DNA of 64,000 bases from Streptomyces agglomeratus (GCF_001746415.1 NZ_MEHJ01000001.1:6454501-6518500); one strand, 5' to 3'. Counted from the stretch's first letter, positions 39,431 through 49,399 are shown. Notes: generated by a model from the sequence alone, not told the origin. Program-made: numbers and translations.

Positions 39431-40072
39431 ATGACGACAGCAGCGGTAGACGACCGCACCTCCAACGGCGCGCAGGAGGGCCCGAAGGGCACGATCGGCA
39501 GTGGCCGTCCCTTCGCCCTGCTGCTGGTGATCACGGGTCTGGCCGGGCTGCTGGCCTCCTGGGTCATCACGATCGACAAGTTCAAGCTGCTGGAGGACCC
39601 GGGCTTCGAACCGGGATGCAGCCTCAACCCCGTGGTCGCGTGCGGCAACATCATGAAGAGCGAGCAGGCGTCGGCCTTCGGGTTCCCCAACCCGATGCTC
39701 GGACTGGTCACTTACGCGATGGTCGTCTCCCTCGGCGTGGGCCTGCTGGCCGGCGCGCGCTACCGCCGCTGGTTCTGGCTCGGACTGAACGCGGGCACCC
39801 TCTTCGGCGTCGGATTCTGCACCTGGCTCCAGTACCAGTCGCTCTACAACATCGGTTCGCTGTGCCTGTGGTGCTGTCTCGCCTGGGTCGCCACGATCGT
39901 GATGTTCTGCTACGTCACCACGCACAACATCAAGCACCGGATCCTCCCGGCCCCCGACGGCCTTCGCCGCGCCCTGCTGGAGTTCCACTGGGTGCCCCCG
40001 GTCCTGTGGATCGGGATCATCGGCATGCTGATCCTGACCCGCTGGTGGGACTTCTGGACCGGCTCGAACTGA
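39431..40072 (+). CDS. Vitamin K epoxide reductase family protein (VKOR)
   Basis: A 213-aa protein with about five membrane helices. VKOR signatures are CSLNPVVACGNIM (first cysteine pair) and SLCLWCCLAW (the quinone-site CxxC). Bacterial VKOR re-oxidises a DsbA-like partner and passes electrons to menaquinone, supporting disulfide formation in exported proteins. No thioredoxin domain is fused here. The DsbA-like gene at 2.1-2.6 kb lacks a signal peptide, so it is an unlikely partner. Start ATG at 39431. Confidence 0.9.
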   Translation: MTTAAVDDRTSNGAQEGPKGTIGSGRPFALLLVITGLAGLLASWVITIDKFKLLEDPGFEPGCSLNPVVACGNIMKSEQASAFGFPNPMLGLVTYAMVVSLGVGLLAGARYRRWFWLGLNAGTLFGVGFCTWLQYQSLYNIGSLCLWCCLAWVATIVMFCYVTTHNIKHRILPAPDGLRRALLEFHWVPPVLWIGIIGMLILTRWWDFWTGSN

Positions 40073-40122
40073 GCGCCACCGGAGCCGACGGCGTTGTCAG
40101 TGGGCTGACATAGGCTTCATGC

Positions 40123-41493
40123 GTGGAGCCAGACCTGTTCACCGCAGCCGCGGAAGACCGCCAGCTCAAGGATCCGTCCAGCAGCCCCCTCGCCGTACGG
40201 ATGCGCCCGCGCACCCTCGACGAGGTCGTCGGCCAGCAGCACCTGCTGAAGCCCGGCGCCCCGCTGCGCCGGCTGGTCGGCGAGGGCAGCGGCGGACCGG
40301 CCGGACCGTCGTCGGTGATTCTCTGGGGCCCGCCCGGCATCGGGAAGACGACTCTGGCGTACGTCGTCAGCCTCGCCACCCAGAAGCGCTTCGTCGAACT
40401 CTCCGCGATCACCGCCGGAGTGAAGGAAGTGCGGGCCGTCATCGACGGCGCCCGCCGCGCCTCCGGCGGCTACGGCAAGGAGACCGTCCTCTTCCTCGAC
40501 GAGATCCACCGCTTCAGCAAGGCCCAGCAGGACTCGCTGCTGCCCGCCGTCGAGAACCGCTGGGTCACGCTCATCGCGGCGACGACCGAGAATCCGTACT
40601 TCTCGATCATCTCCCCGCTGCTCTCCCGCTCTCTCCTGCTCACGCTGGAATCACTGACCGACGACGATCTGCGGTCCCTGGTGCACCGGGCCCTCACCGA
40701 GGAGCGCGGGCTCGGCGGCGCGGTCACGCTCGCCGGCGACGCCGAGGCCCATCTGCTGCGCATCGCGGGCGGCGACGCCCGGCGCGCGCTCACCGCGCTC
40801 GAAGCGGCGGCTGGCGCCGCCCTCTCCAAGGGCGAGGAGGAGATCACCCTCGAAACGGTCGAGGAGACGGTCGACCGCGCCGCGGTGAAGTACGACCGGG
40901 ACGGCGACCAGCACTACGACGTGGCGAGCGCCCTCATCAAGTCCATCCGCGGCAGCGACGTGGACGCCGCCCTGCACTATCTGGCGCGCATGATCGAGGC
41001 GGGCGAGGACCCGCGGTTCATCGCCCGGCGCCTGATGATCTCGGCCAGTGAGGACATCGGCCTCGCCGACCCGACCGCGCTGCCAACGGCCGTCGCGGCC
41101 GCCCAGGCCGTCGCCATGATCGGCTTCCCGGAGGCCGCCCTCACGCTCAGCCACGCGACGATCGCGCTGGCCCTCGCGCCCAAGTCGAACGCCGCGACGA
41201 ACGCGATCTTCGCCGCGCAGGCCGACGTACGCAAGGGCATGGCCGGGCCGGTCCCGGCGCACCTGCGCGACGGCCACTACAAGGGCGCCGCCAAGCTCGG
41301 CCACGCGCAGGGCTATGTGTATCCGCACGACGTTCCCGGCGCGATCGCCGCCCAGCAGTACGCCCCCGACGCCGTGCAGGGCCGCCATTACTACGAGCCC
41401 ACGCGCTACGGAGCGGAAGCCCGTTACGCCGACGTGGTGGAGAAGGTGCGCGAGCGGCTGCGCGGCGACGGCGCGTCCGAGCCCCGCTCCTGA
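40123..41493 (+). CDS. rarA: Replication-associated recombination ATPase RarA/MgsA
   Basis: A 456-aa AAA+ clamp-loader-like protein acting at stalled forks. Walker A is [12 protein letters not shown] near residue 68, Walker [20 protein letters not shown], sensor 1 [11 protein letters not shown], and sensor 2 lies in [12 protein letters not shown]. The C-terminal tetramerisation domain has [12 protein letters not shown] and [17 protein letters not shown] start at 40123. It lies in its usual place near the hisS/alaS cluster. Confidence 0.94.
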   Translation: MEPDLFTAAAEDRQLKDPSSSPLAVRMRPRTLDEVVGQQHLLKPGAPLRRLVGEGSGGPAGPSSVILWGPPGIGKTTLAYVVSLATQKRFVELSAITAGVKEVRAVIDGARRASGGYGKETVLFLDEIHRFSKAQQDSLLPAVENRWVTLIAATTENPYFSIISPLLSRSLLLTLESLTDDDLRSLVHRALTEERGLGGAVTLAGDAEAHLLRIAGGDARRALTALEAAAGAALSKGEEEITLETVEETVDRAAVKYDRDGDQHYDVASALIKSIRGSDVDAALHYLARMIEAGEDPRFIARRLMISASEDIGLADPTALPTAVAAAQAVAMIGFPEAALTLSHATIALALAPKSNAATNAIFAAQADVRKGMAGPVPAHLRDGHYKGAAKLGHAQGYVYPHDVPGAIAAQQYAPDAVQGRHYYEPTRYGAEARYADVVEKVRERLRGDGASEPRS

Positions 41494-41523
41494 CCGGGGG
41501 GCCGGCGAGCGTGGCCGGCCGTC

Positions 41524-42339
41524 TCAGTGCGCGGCCGCCTCGAAGAGCTCGTGCATGGCGCGGCGCAGTCCGACGACGTCGCGCACCGGTTCGCGGAAGT
41601 CGAACCGCGCGTCGAAGACCCGCCCGTCCGCGCCGCCACTGAAGCGCACGCGCAGCCCGAACCGGTCCAGCGCCAGGGGTACCGCTTTGGTCCCGGCGGC
41701 CCGGTCGCCCGCCAGACCGCACAGCTGCCGCACCTGGTCGCCGTGCGCCGAGTGCAGATGCTGGAGCAGCTCCACCTCGTGCTCGACGAGGGGGTCGGGG
41801 GAGGCCGCCACGAAGCCCTCGGCATCGACCATCCCGGTGCCCCACAGGTCGTCCACGCGCGCCTCGCCGACCTCCAGCCGCAGCAGCATGCGCCCCGGCT
41901 CCGCCACCCCGCGCACCGAGGTGAGCCAGCCGGAGACCCAGGCGCGGCCCCGGATACGGTTGGGTACGGACACCGGCGCGACGTCCGTGATCTCCAGCAC
42001 CACGGGCAGTTCGTCGTCGTGCGCGTGCGTGGCGGCCCGTACCGCCGGTGAATCCACCGGGTACACCAGCAGCACCTCACCGTCGGGCCCCACGCTCCGC
42101 TCCTCGGGCATCAGCTGCTCGGGCCTGGCGAGCCAAGGGCCCGGAAGAAGCAGTACCGCGGACGAGGTACTCTGTACGAGAGTTCGTGTGCGCTCGGCTG
42201 CTGACGGCATCCGCGCGATTTCAAGTCCGCTGGGACGCGGCTGACCACGATCTGATCGGACCTCCGTCGCGTCGACACTCTTGATGTCGGCCTTCTTTGT
42301 GTTGTCCGTGACGTGACTGGTGTTCCCCGGGCGAGACAT
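41524..42339 (-). CDS. DUF2470-domain protein, iron-box controlled
   Basis: A 271-aa protein. The C-terminal 90 residues fit DUF2470 (EHEVELLQHLHSAHGDQVRQL, then DRFGLRVRFSG and FREPVRDVVGLRRAMHELF). The N-terminal half is a beta-rich, split-barrel-like region. DUF2470 occurs in HugZ-type haem-utilisation and PPOX-related proteins, so a haem or iron role is plausible. No catalytic residue is recognised. The ATG at 42339 follows AAGGAGATCGC, a strong ribosome-binding site. A DtxR/IdeR-type iron box lies immediately upstream, which suggests induction under iron limitation. Confidence 0.82.
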   Translation of the reverse strand: MSRPGNTSHVTDNTKKADIKSVDATEVRSDRGQPRPSGLEIARMPSAAERTRTLVQSTSSAVLLLPGPWLARPEQLMPEERSVGPDGEVLLVYPVDSPAVRAATHAHDDELPVVLEITDVAPVSVPNRIRGRAWVSGWLTSVRGVAEPGRMLLRLEVGEARVDDLWGTGMVDAEGFVAASPDPLVEHEVELLQHLHSAHGDQVRQLCGLAGDRAAGTKAVPLALDRFGLRVRFSGGADGRVFDARFDFREPVRDVVGLRRAMHELFEAAAH

Positions 42340-42353
42340 GCGATCTCCTTGAG

Positions 42354-42372
42354 TAAGGTGAGCCTAACCTAA
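42354..42372. promoter_or_regulatory. Iron box (DmdR/IdeR/DtxR operator)
   Basis: On the minus strand the 19-mer reads TTAGGTTAGGCTCACCTTA. It matches 16 of 19 positions of the DtxR/IdeR palindrome and contains the hallmark TTAGGTTAG half. It lies 15 bp upstream of the DUF2470 start and 24 bp upstream of the rpsD start, in a 56-bp divergent gap. Possible -10 hexamers (TAGGTT) fall inside it, so a bound repressor would block transcription. Confidence 0.82.
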
Positions 42373-42395
42373 CCTACAACGGAGGTCTGGAGAAC

Positions 42396-43010
42396 GTGCC
42401 TAACCAGTCGCGTCCCAAGGTCAAGAAGTCCCGTGCGCTCGGCATTGCGCTGACGCCGAAGGCTGTCAAGTACTTCGAGGCCCGCCCCTACCCGCCGGGC
42501 GAGCACGGCCGTGGACGCAAGCAGAACTCGGACTACAAGGTCCGTCTGCTCGAGAAGCAGCGTCTGCGTGCCCAGTACGACATCAGCGAGAAGCAGATGG
42601 CCCGCGCCTACGACCGCGCCAAGAAGGCCGAAGGCAAGACCGGCGAGGCCCTGGTCATCGAGCTCGAGCGCCGCCTCGACGCCCTCATCCTTCGTTCGGG
42701 CATCGCCCGCACGATCTACCAGGCCCGTCAGATGGTCGTCCACGGCCACATCGAGGTCAACGGCGGCAAGGTCGACAAGCCGTCGTTCCGTGTCCGTCCC
42801 GACGACGTCGTGATGGTCCGCGAGCGCAGCCGCGAGAAGCACCCCTTCCAGGTCGCTCGCGAGGGTGGCTACGACACCGACGGTGAGACGCCGCGCTACC
42901 TCCAGGTGAACCTGAAGGCCCTGGCCTTCCGCCTGGACCGCGACCCGAACCGCAAGGAAATCCCGGTCATCTGCGACGAGCAGCTCGTCGTCGAGTACTA
43001 CGCCCGCTGA
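42396..43010 (+). CDS. rpsD: 30S ribosomal protein S4
   Basis: A 204-aa S4 protein that initiates assembly of the 30S body and contacts 16S rRNA. The S4 RNA-binding domain is at RRLDALILRSGIARTIYQAR through VDKPSFRVRPDDVV (about residues 92-150). The N-terminal cysteine cluster of zinc-binding S4 is absent, so this is the zinc-independent form; the only cysteine is near the C-terminus. GTG start with GGAGG 10-14 nt upstream. It is monocistronic, not in the alpha operon, and its promoter must lie around the iron box. Confidence 0.96.
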   Translation: MPNQSRPKVKKSRALGIALTPKAVKYFEARPYPPGEHGRGRKQNSDYKVRLLEKQRLRAQYDISEKQMARAYDRAKKAEGKTGEALVIELERRLDALILRSGIARTIYQARQMVVHGHIEVNGGKVDKPSFRVRPDDVVMVRERSREKHPFQVAREGGYDTDGETPRYLQVNLKALAFRLDRDPNRKEIPVICDEQLVVEYYAR

Positions 43011-43037
43011 TCCAGCGGCTGTAGTCGGGCAATCGCC

Positions 43038-45239
43038 TCAGCCCGTCGTCTCCTCGTTCCGTACGGAACGGGAGGCGGCGGGCTCGCGCGTGTGCGGGGC
43101 ACTGTCGCGCGCGGCCGGCGCCGATGCCGCACGCGGCTTCGGCGCGCCGGGCGCCGGGCGGCGCGGGCCTTCGAGCGCCCTGGCCACCGCCGCGTCCAGG
43201 CCGAGCGCGGCGCCCTCGTGCCGGAGCGCCTCGTAACGCCCGTCGCCCAGGCGCTCGCGCGCCCGCTCCTCGCACAGCGAGTGCGGTGCGTTGTAGTACG
43301 CCGAACCGAACAGCGGCAGCCCCACCGACGGCCAGATCCGCTCGGCGGCCCCCTGGAGGACCGCCGCCTCCGCCGGATCACCGGCGTCGAGGGTGACCAG
43401 CGCCAGCAGTTCCAGAGCCAGCACCGCGCCAAGCAGGTCGTTGAAGGCGTGGTCGATCGCGAGGCACTCCACCAGCAGCTCCCGCGCCCGGTCCGGCCGG
43501 CCGTCCGTACACGCCGCATAGGCCCGGACGTACAAGGCGTACGCGAGGGCCCAGCGCTCGCCGTGGTCCTCGCACACCTCGGTGACCTCCTCGCAGATGG
43601 CCACGGCGTGCGCCAGGTCGCCGCGGAAGGCCACCGCCATCGCCAGCTCGATCCGCGCCATCAGCACATTGCTGTTCAGCTCGCCGATCTCCTCGTAGCG
43701 GGCGAGCGCCTCCCGCAGCAGTTCCTCGGCGCGCGGCATGTCGTCGGACACCAGCGCCAGGCAGCCCGACCGGTGAACGGCGTAAGCCGCCGCGAGGGCG
43801 TTCCCGCTCAGCTCGGCGCCCTCCCGGCACTCCTGGAGGGCGGCCAGCGCCCCGATCGCGTCGCCCTGGAGAACGGCCACGTAACCGAGCACCCACAGCG
43901 CCTTCAGCCGGTGCGCCTCGTGCTCGCCCTCCGGCTCCAGCGCGTGGTCGAGCCAGTGCCGGCCCTCCGACAGGTGCCCGCAGCCGACCCAGTAGAACCA
44001 CAGCGTGCCCGCCAGGTACTGGCCCAGATGTACGTCCCGCGGGTGCTCCAGCGAGTACTCCATCGCCCGGCGCAGGTTGGGCAGTTCACTGTCCACGCGC
44101 GCCGCCACCTCGGCCTGCCGGGGGCTGAACCAGTCCAGCTCGCACCAGGTCGCCAGCCCGAGGTACCAGTCGCGGTGCGTGCGCCGGACGCGCTCCGCGT
44201 CGCCCATGGCCGCCAGCCAGTCGGCGCCGTACTCCCTGACCGTGTCGAGCATCCGGTACCGGACCCCGGCCGGGGAGTCCTCGCGGATCACCACGGACTG
44301 CGCGATCAGATCCGTGAGCACGTCGAGGACGCCGAGCACCCTGTCGTCCAGCAGCTCCGGGCCGCCGCAGACGTACTCGGCCGCCTCCAGGTCGAACTGT
44401 CCCGCGAACACCGAGAGCCGCGCCCACAGCAGCCGTTGCTCCGGAGTGCACAGCTCATGGCTCCAGCCGATCGCGGTACGCAGGGTTTGGTGGCGGGGCA
44501 GAGCGCCCCGGGTGGAACCGGTCAGCAGCCGGAAGCGGTGGTCGAGCCGCTCCAGCACCTGCTCGACGGACAGCGCCCTCAGCCGGCCGGCGGCCAGTTC
44601 CAGCGCCAGCGGAATCCCGTCGAGGCGTCGGCACAGCTCGTGCACGGCGGATCGGTTGGCGTCCGTCAGCCGGAAGCCGGGCTGCCCGGCGGCCGCCCGG
44701 TCGGTGAAGAGCCGTACCGCTTCCGAATCCGGCATCGGCGGCAGGGGAAAGGTCTGTTCGCCGTCGATGCTCAGCGGCAGCCGGCCCGTGGCCAGCACGG
44801 TCAGTTCCGGAGCGCGCCGCAGCAGCTCCCGGACCAGCCCGGCCACGGCGTCGACGAGATGCTCGAAGCCGTCGAGTACGAGCAGCAGCCGGCGCTCCGC
44901 GAGATGCTCCACCAGCACCGTGCGCGGCGGCTTGCCGGAGTGGTCCGTCAGCCCCAGCGCCTCGACAACCGCGTGCTCCAGCAGGCCGGGGTCCGTGAGG
45001 GCGGACAGCTCGGTGAGCCGGACCCCGTCGCAGTACCGTTCCTTCAGTTCGCAGGCGGCGCGCAGGGCGAACCGCGTCTTGCCCACGCCGCCGACCCCGG
45101 TCACGGTGACCAGCCGGGCGTCCTCCAGCAGGCGGCCCAGCTCCGCCAGTTCGGCGCGGCGGCCGACGAACGGGTTCAGCTCGGCCGGGAGACCGCCGTG
45201 AGCGGGGGAATGGGACACCGGAGGGGGAGTGCGTCGCAT
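43038..45239 (-). CDS. NB-ARC ATPase with TPR-like repeats (AfsR/LuxR-like, no DNA-binding domain)
   Basis: A 733-aa STAND-type signal ATPase. The P-loop is VTGVGGVGKTRFAL near residue 45, Walker B LLLVLDGFEHL, and LDGIPLALELAAGRLRAL the GxPL motif. The second half is a string of helical repeats resembling TPRs (for example AEELLREALARYEEIGEL and RARELLVECLAID). The last 45 residues are disordered. Relatives usually carry an N-terminal SARP or C-terminal LuxR helix-turn-helix, and I see neither. No ribosome-binding site precedes the ATG at 45239, and the promoter candidate would give a nearly leaderless mRNA. Confidence 0.82.
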   Translation of the reverse strand: MRRTPPPVSHSPAHGGLPAELNPFVGRRAELAELGRLLEDARLVTVTGVGGVGKTRFALRAACELKERYCDGVRLTELSALTDPGLLEHAVVEALGLTDHSGKPPRTVLVEHLAERRLLLVLDGFEHLVDAVAGLVRELLRRAPELTVLATGRLPLSIDGEQTFPLPPMPDSEAVRLFTDRAAAGQPGFRLTDANRSAVHELCRRLDGIPLALELAAGRLRALSVEQVLERLDHRFRLLTGSTRGALPRHQTLRTAIGWSHELCTPEQRLLWARLSVFAGQFDLEAAEYVCGGPELLDDRVLGVLDVLTDLIAQSVVIREDSPAGVRYRMLDTVREYGADWLAAMGDAERVRRTHRDWYLGLATWCELDWFSPRQAEVAARVDSELPNLRRAMEYSLEHPRDVHLGQYLAGTLWFYWVGCGHLSEGRHWLDHALEPEGEHEAHRLKALWVLGYVAVLQGDAIGALAALQECREGAELSGNALAAAYAVHRSGCLALVSDDMPRAEELLREALARYEEIGELNSNVLMARIELAMAVAFRGDLAHAVAICEEVTEVCEDHGERWALAYALYVRAYAACTDGRPDRARELLVECLAIDHAFNDLLGAVLALELLALVTLDAGDPAEAAVLQGAAERIWPSVGLPLFGSAYYNAPHSLCEERARERLGDGRYEALRHEGAALGLDAAVARALEGPRRPAPGAPKPRAASAPAARDSAPHTREPAASRSVRNEETTG

Positions 45240-45248
45240 GGAACACGG

Positions 45249-45278
45249 AGCGTACCGATCCGTACGCACTGCGTACAA
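45249..45278 (-). promoter_or_regulatory. Promoter candidate of the NB-ARC gene with phased CGTAC repeats
   Basis: On the minus strand, TTGTAC (45278-45273), an 18-bp spacer and TACGCT (45254-45249) predict a start about 3 nt before the ATG. Three CGTAC direct repeats (45251, 45261, 45272) are spaced 10 and 11 bp, about one helical turn, and lie across the promoter. They could be an activator or repressor site. Confidence 0.45.
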
Positions 45279-45342
45279 TCGGCCCGCGCACCTCCCGCCC
45301 CCCGCGCCCCTAATGCGGTACGGACCCTGAGCCCCGGCGCGA

Positions 45343-45348
45343 TAGGCT
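45343..45348 (+). promoter_or_regulatory. -10 candidate (TAGGCT) for the DUF948-alaS operon
   Basis: TAGGCT lies 40 bp upstream of the DUF948 GTG. It is a common Streptomyces -10 sequence. No good -35 box is visible, so the call is weak. Confidence 0.3.
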
Positions 45349-45387
45349 CGCAGAACGAGATTTCTCAACGGCAGGGAGCGGTGCAAA

Positions 45388-45819
45388 GTGTCCGGTGGAG
45401 AGGTGGCCGGCATCCTGGTGGCCGTCTTCTGGGCGATCCTGGTCTCTTTCCTCGCCGTGGTGCTGGTGAGGCTGGCCCAGACGCTCAGGGCGACGACCAA
45501 GCTCGTCGCGGACGTGACCGAACAGGCCGTCCCGCTGCTGGCGGACGCGTCCGCGACCGTACGGTCGGCGCAGACCCAGCTCGACCGGGTCGACGCCATC
45601 GCGACGGACGTCCAGGAAGTCACCTCCAACGCGTCCGCGCTCTCGACGACCGTCGCATCGACCTTCGGCGGCCCGCTCGTCAAGGTCGCGGCCTTCGGGT
45701 ACGGCGTCCGCCGGGCGATGGGACGCGGCAAGGACGCTCCGTCCGAGCAGCCGTCGCGTCGCACTGTGATCGTCGGCCGGACCGTGCCGTCCGCCCGACG
45801 CCGGAAGCGGAAGGGCTGA
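45388..45819 (+). CDS. DUF948-domain membrane protein
   Basis: A 143-aa protein with an N-terminal membrane helix (VAGILVAVFWAILVSFLAVVLV) followed by a long helical region with heptad-like spacing (ATTKLVADVTEQAVPLLADA, then TQLDRVDAIATDV), as in DUF948. The C-terminus is strongly basic (ARRRKRKG). Function unknown. GTG start at 45388. It heads the operon with the next small gene and alaS. Confidence 0.82.
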   Translation: MSGGEVAGILVAVFWAILVSFLAVVLVRLAQTLRATTKLVADVTEQAVPLLADASATVRSAQTQLDRVDAIATDVQEVTSNASALSTTVASTFGGPLVKVAAFGYGVRRAMGRGKDAPSEQPSRRTVIVGRTVPSARRRKRKG

Positions 45820-45826
45820 AGCCGCA

Positions 45827-46138
45827 ATGTTCCGCCGTACTTTCTGGTTCACCGCCGGCGCCGCAGCCGGTGTGTGGGCCACCACCAAGGTCAACCGCAA
45901 GATCAAGCAGCTGACGCCCGAGAGCCTCGCCGCGCAGGCCGCCGACAAGGCGGTCGAAGCAGGTCACCGGCTCAAGGAGTTCGCGCTCGACGTCAGGGCG
46001 GGAATGGCGCAGCGCGAAGCCGAACTCGGCGAAGCCCTCGGTCTCGAAGAGCGGAACGACCCCCACGTCATCGAGCACCGACGCGTCGCCGCTCTCGACC
46101 ACAACAAGCATTCGTACAACCGGAATGAGGACCACTGA
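45827..46138 (+). CDS. Small conserved protein upstream of alaS (DUF6167-like)
   Basis: A 103-aa protein with a short hydrophobic start ([20 protein letters not shown]) followed by a basic and helical region ([20 protein letters not shown]), typical of the DUF6167 family found next to actinobacterial alaS. It lies 7 bp after the DUF948 gene. Its stop overlaps the alaS ATG by one base (TGATG). Function unknown. Confidence 0.8.
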   Translation: MFRRTFWFTAGAAAGVWATTKVNRKIKQLTPESLAAQAADKAVEAGHRLKEFALDVRAGMAQREAELGEALGLEERNDPHVIEHRRVAALDHNKHSYNRNEDH

Positions 46139-48807
46139 TGGAGTCGGCTGAAATCCGCCGCCGCTGGCTGCGCTTCTTCGAGGAGCGCGGACACAACGTC
46201 GTGCCTTCGGCGTCGCTCATCGCGGACGACCCGACCCTGCTGCTGGTCCCCGCGGGCATGGTGCCCTTCAAGCCGTACTTCCTCGGCGAGGTCAAGCCGC
46301 CCGCCCCGCGCGTCACCAGCGTGCAGAAGTGCGTGCGTACGCCGGACATCGAAGAGGTCGGCAAGACGACCCGCCACGGCACGTTCTTCCAGATGTGCGG
46401 CAACTTCTCGTTCGGCGACTACTTCAAGGAAGGCGCCATCAAGTACGCGTGGGAGCTGCTGACCAGCTCCGTCGCGGACGGTGGCTACGGTCTCGACCCC
46501 GAGCGGCTGTGGATCACGGTCTACAAGGAGGACGACGAGGCCGAGCAGATCTGGCGCGACGTCATCGGCGTACCGGCCGAGCGGATCCAGCGTCTGGGCA
46601 TGGGCCCGAACTTCTGGTCGATGGGTGTACCCGGACCCTGCGGCCCGTGCTCCGAGATCAACTACGACCGCGGCCCGGAGTTCGGCGAAGAGGGCGGCCC
46701 GGCGGTCAACGACGAGCGCTACGTGGAGATCTGGAACCTGGTCTTCATGCAGTACGAGCGCGGCGCCGGCGAGGGCAAGGACGACTTCCCGATCCTCGGC
46801 GACCTGCCGTCGAAGAACATCGACACGGGTCTGGGCCTGGAACGTCTCGCCATGATCCTTCAGGGCGTACAGAACATGTACGAGACCGACACCCTGCGCG
46901 TCGTCATGGACAAGGCCACCGAGCTCACCGGCGTCCGCTACGGCGCCGACCACGGCTCCGACGTCTCCCTGCGCGTCGTCGCCGACCACATCCGTACGTC
47001 CGTGATGCTCATCGGGGACGGCGTCACCCCCGGCAACGAGGGCCGCGGCTACGTGCTGCGCCGCATCATGCGCCGCGCCATCCGCAACATGCGGCTCATG
47101 GGTGCCACCCAGCCCGTCGTGGCCGAGCTGGCCGACGTGGTCATCACGACCATGGGCCAGCAGTACCCCGAACTGCTGACGGAGCGGGGGCGCATCGAGA
47201 CCGTCGCCGTCGCCGAGGAGGCCGCGTTCCTCAAGGCCCTCAAGGGCGGCACGAACATCCTCGACACCGCCGTGACGGAGACCAAGGCCGCCGGTGGCAA
47301 GGTCCTCTCCGGTGACAAGGCGTTCCTGCTCCACGACACCTGGGGCTTCCCCATCGACCTCACCCTGGAGATGGCCGCCGAGCAGGGCCTGTCCGTGGAC
47401 GAGGACGGCTTCCGCAGCCTGATGAAGAAGCAGCGGGACATGGCCAAGGCCGACGCCCGGGCCAAGAAGACCGGCCACGCCGACGTCTCCGCCTACCGCG
47501 AGGTCGCCGACAGCTCCGGCACCACCGAGTTCACCGGTTACACCCGCACCGAGGGCGAGTCGACCGTCGTCGGCCTGCTCGTCGACGGGCTGCCCTCCCC
47601 GGCCGCCACCGAGGGCGACGAGGTCGAGGTCATCCTCGACCGCACGCCGTTCTACGCCGAGGGCGGCGGCCAGCAGGCCGACACCGGCCGGATCAAGCTG
47701 GACACGGGCGCCGTCATCACGGTCCGCGACGTACAGCAGCCGGTCCCGGGCGTCTCCGTCCACAAGGGGTCGGTCCAGGTCGGCGAGGTGACCGTGGGCG
47801 CCTCCGCCTACGCCGCCATCGACCTCAAGCGCCGCCGGGCCATCGCCCGCGCCCACAGCGCCACGCACCTCACGCACCAGGCGCTGCGCGACGCGCTCGG
47901 CCCGACCGCCGCCCAGGCCGGTTCGGAGAACGCGCCGGGCCGTTTCCGCTTCGACTTCGGCTCGCCCAACGCCGTGCCGGGCACCGTCCTGACCGACGTC
48001 GAGCACAAGATCAACGAAGTGCTCGCCCGTGAACTCGACGTCCAGGCCGAGGTCATGTCGATCGACGAGGCCAAGAAGCAGGGCGCCATCGCCGAGTTCG
48101 GCGAGAAGTACGGCGAGCGCGTGCGCGTCGTGACCATCGGCGACTTCTCCAAGGAGCTGTGCGGCGGTACGCACGTCCACAACACCGCCCAGCTGGGTCT
48201 GGTGAAGCTGCTCGGCGAGTCGTCGATCGGTTCGGGCGTGCGGCGCATCGAGGCCCTGGTGGGCGTCGACGCGTACAACTTCCTGGCCCGTGAGCACACG
48301 GTCGTCGCCCAGCTCCAGGAGCTGGTCAAGGGCCGTCCGGAGGAGCTGCCGGAGAAGATCTCCGGGATGCTCGCCAAGCTCAAGGACGCCGAGAAGGAGA
48401 TCGAGAAGTTCCGCGCGGAGAAGGTCCTCCAGGCCGCCGCCGGTCTCGCCGCGGGCGCCAAGGACGTGCGCGGTGTCGCGGTCGTCACGGGTCAGGTGCC
48501 GGACGGCACCTCGGCCGACGACCTGCGCCGGCTCGTCCTGGACGTGCGCGGCCGCATTCCGTCCGACCGCCCGGCCGTGGTGGCGCTCTTCACCACTGCC
48601 AACGGCCGCCCGCTGACCGTCATCGCCACCAACGAGGCCGCCCGCGAGCGCGGTCTCAAGGCCGGCGACCTGGTCCGTACGGCCGCCAAGACCCTCGGCG
48701 GCGGCGGTGGCGGCAAGCCGGACGTCGCCCAGGGCGGCGGCCAGAACCCGGAGGCCATCGGCGACGCCGTGGCCGCCGTCGAGCGCGCGGTCGGCGAGAG
48801 CGCCTGA
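46138..48807 (+). CDS. alaS: Alanyl-tRNA synthetase
   Basis: An 889-aa class II synthetase. It has the catalytic domain ([23 protein letters not shown]; motif 2 [16 protein letters not shown]; motif 3 region [13 protein letters not shown]). The editing domain has zinc-ligand motifs [11 protein letters not shown] (about 583) and CGGTHVHNT (about 681). The C-terminal coiled coil and DHHA1 domain end in a Gly-rich stretch ([15 protein letters not shown]). Full length for the family. It starts within the upstream stop, and its own stop overlaps the ruvX ATG by one base. Confidence 0.97.
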   Translation: MESAEIRRRWLRFFEERGHNVVPSASLIADDPTLLLVPAGMVPFKPYFLGEVKPPAPRVTSVQKCVRTPDIEEVGKTTRHGTFFQMCGNFSFGDYFKEGAIKYAWELLTSSVADGGYGLDPERLWITVYKEDDEAEQIWRDVIGVPAERIQRLGMGPNFWSMGVPGPCGPCSEINYDRGPEFGEEGGPAVNDERYVEIWNLVFMQYERGAGEGKDDFPILGDLPSKNIDTGLGLERLAMILQGVQNMYETDTLRVVMDKATELTGVRYGADHGSDVSLRVVADHIRTSVMLIGDGVTPGNEGRGYVLRRIMRRAIRNMRLMGATQPVVAELADVVITTMGQQYPELLTERGRIETVAVAEEAAFLKALKGGTNILDTAVTETKAAGGKVLSGDKAFLLHDTWGFPIDLTLEMAAEQGLSVDEDGFRSLMKKQRDMAKADARAKKTGHADVSAYREVADSSGTTEFTGYTRTEGESTVVGLLVDGLPSPAATEGDEVEVILDRTPFYAEGGGQQADTGRIKLDTGAVITVRDVQQPVPGVSVHKGSVQVGEVTVGASAYAAIDLKRRRAIARAHSATHLTHQALRDALGPTAAQAGSENAPGRFRFDFGSPNAVPGTVLTDVEHKINEVLARELDVQAEVMSIDEAKKQGAIAEFGEKYGERVRVVTIGDFSKELCGGTHVHNTAQLGLVKLLGESSIGSGVRRIEALVGVDAYNFLAREHTVVAQLQELVKGRPEELPEKISGMLAKLKDAEKEIEKFRAEKVLQAAAGLAAGAKDVRGVAVVTGQVPDGTSADDLRRLVLDVRGRIPSDRPAVVALFTTANGRPLTVIATNEAARERGLKAGDLVRTAAKTLGGGGGGKPDVAQGGGQNPEAIGDAVAAVERAVGESA

Positions 48808-49271
48808 TGCGACGCGGCCGCCGTCTCGCGATCGACGTCGGGGACGCCCGGATCGGGGTCGCCTCGTGCGACCCCGACGGGGTGCTGGCGACGCCGGTGG
48901 AGACCGTGCCGGGACGCGATGTCCCGGCCGCCCACCGGCGGCTGAGGCAGCTCGTCGAGGAGTACGAACCGATCGAGGTCGTGGTCGGCCTCCCTCGCTC
49001 CCTCAGCGGGGGCGAGGGGCCGGCGGCCGTCAAGGTGCGGGCGTTCGCCCAGGAGCTCGCCGGGGGCATCGCGCCCGTCCCGGTGCGGCTCGTGGACGAG
49101 AGGATGACCACAGTGACGGCCACTCAGGGACTTCGCGCTTCGGGCGTGAAGTCCAAGAAGGGCAGATCTGTGATCGACCAGGCGGCGGCAATTGTCATCC
49201 TTCAGAACGCTCTGGAGGCCGAACGGGTCTCCGGCCGTCCCCCGGGCGAGGGCGTCGAAGTGGTTGTCTGA
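48807..49271 (+). CDS. ruvX: Holliday junction resolvase-like nuclease RuvX (YqgF)
   Basis: A 154-aa RNase H-fold protein with the motif RLAIDVGDARIGVASCDPDG at the start, VVVGLPRSLSGGEGPAA in the middle and a final SVIDQAAAIVILQ acidic helix. YqgF homologues process 16S pre-rRNA ends, and a junction-resolving activity has also been reported. It starts within the end of alaS. The conserved alaS-ruvX-mltG order is kept. Confidence 0.94.
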   Translation: MRRGRRLAIDVGDARIGVASCDPDGVLATPVETVPGRDVPAAHRRLRQLVEEYEPIEVVVGLPRSLSGGEGPAAVKVRAFAQELAGGIAPVPVRLVDERMTTVTATQGLRASGVKSKKGRSVIDQAAAIVILQNALEAERVSGRPPGEGVEVVV

Positions 49272-49399
49272 TCGCGATACGGTAACGTTCCGCGCGATGC
49301 GGCGGTGTTCGAACAGCTGCCGCACAAAGAAGAGGCGGACCGGATGCCGTGCCCCCACGCGCGACGCAGCCACCGCCTCGCGGCACACTATGGGGTTTC

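Noticed and set aside
41494..41523. GGCCGGC/GCCGGCC hairpin between rarA and the DUF2470 gene as a terminator
   Set aside because: A 7-bp GC stem in this composition is expected by chance; there is no extended stem or T run.
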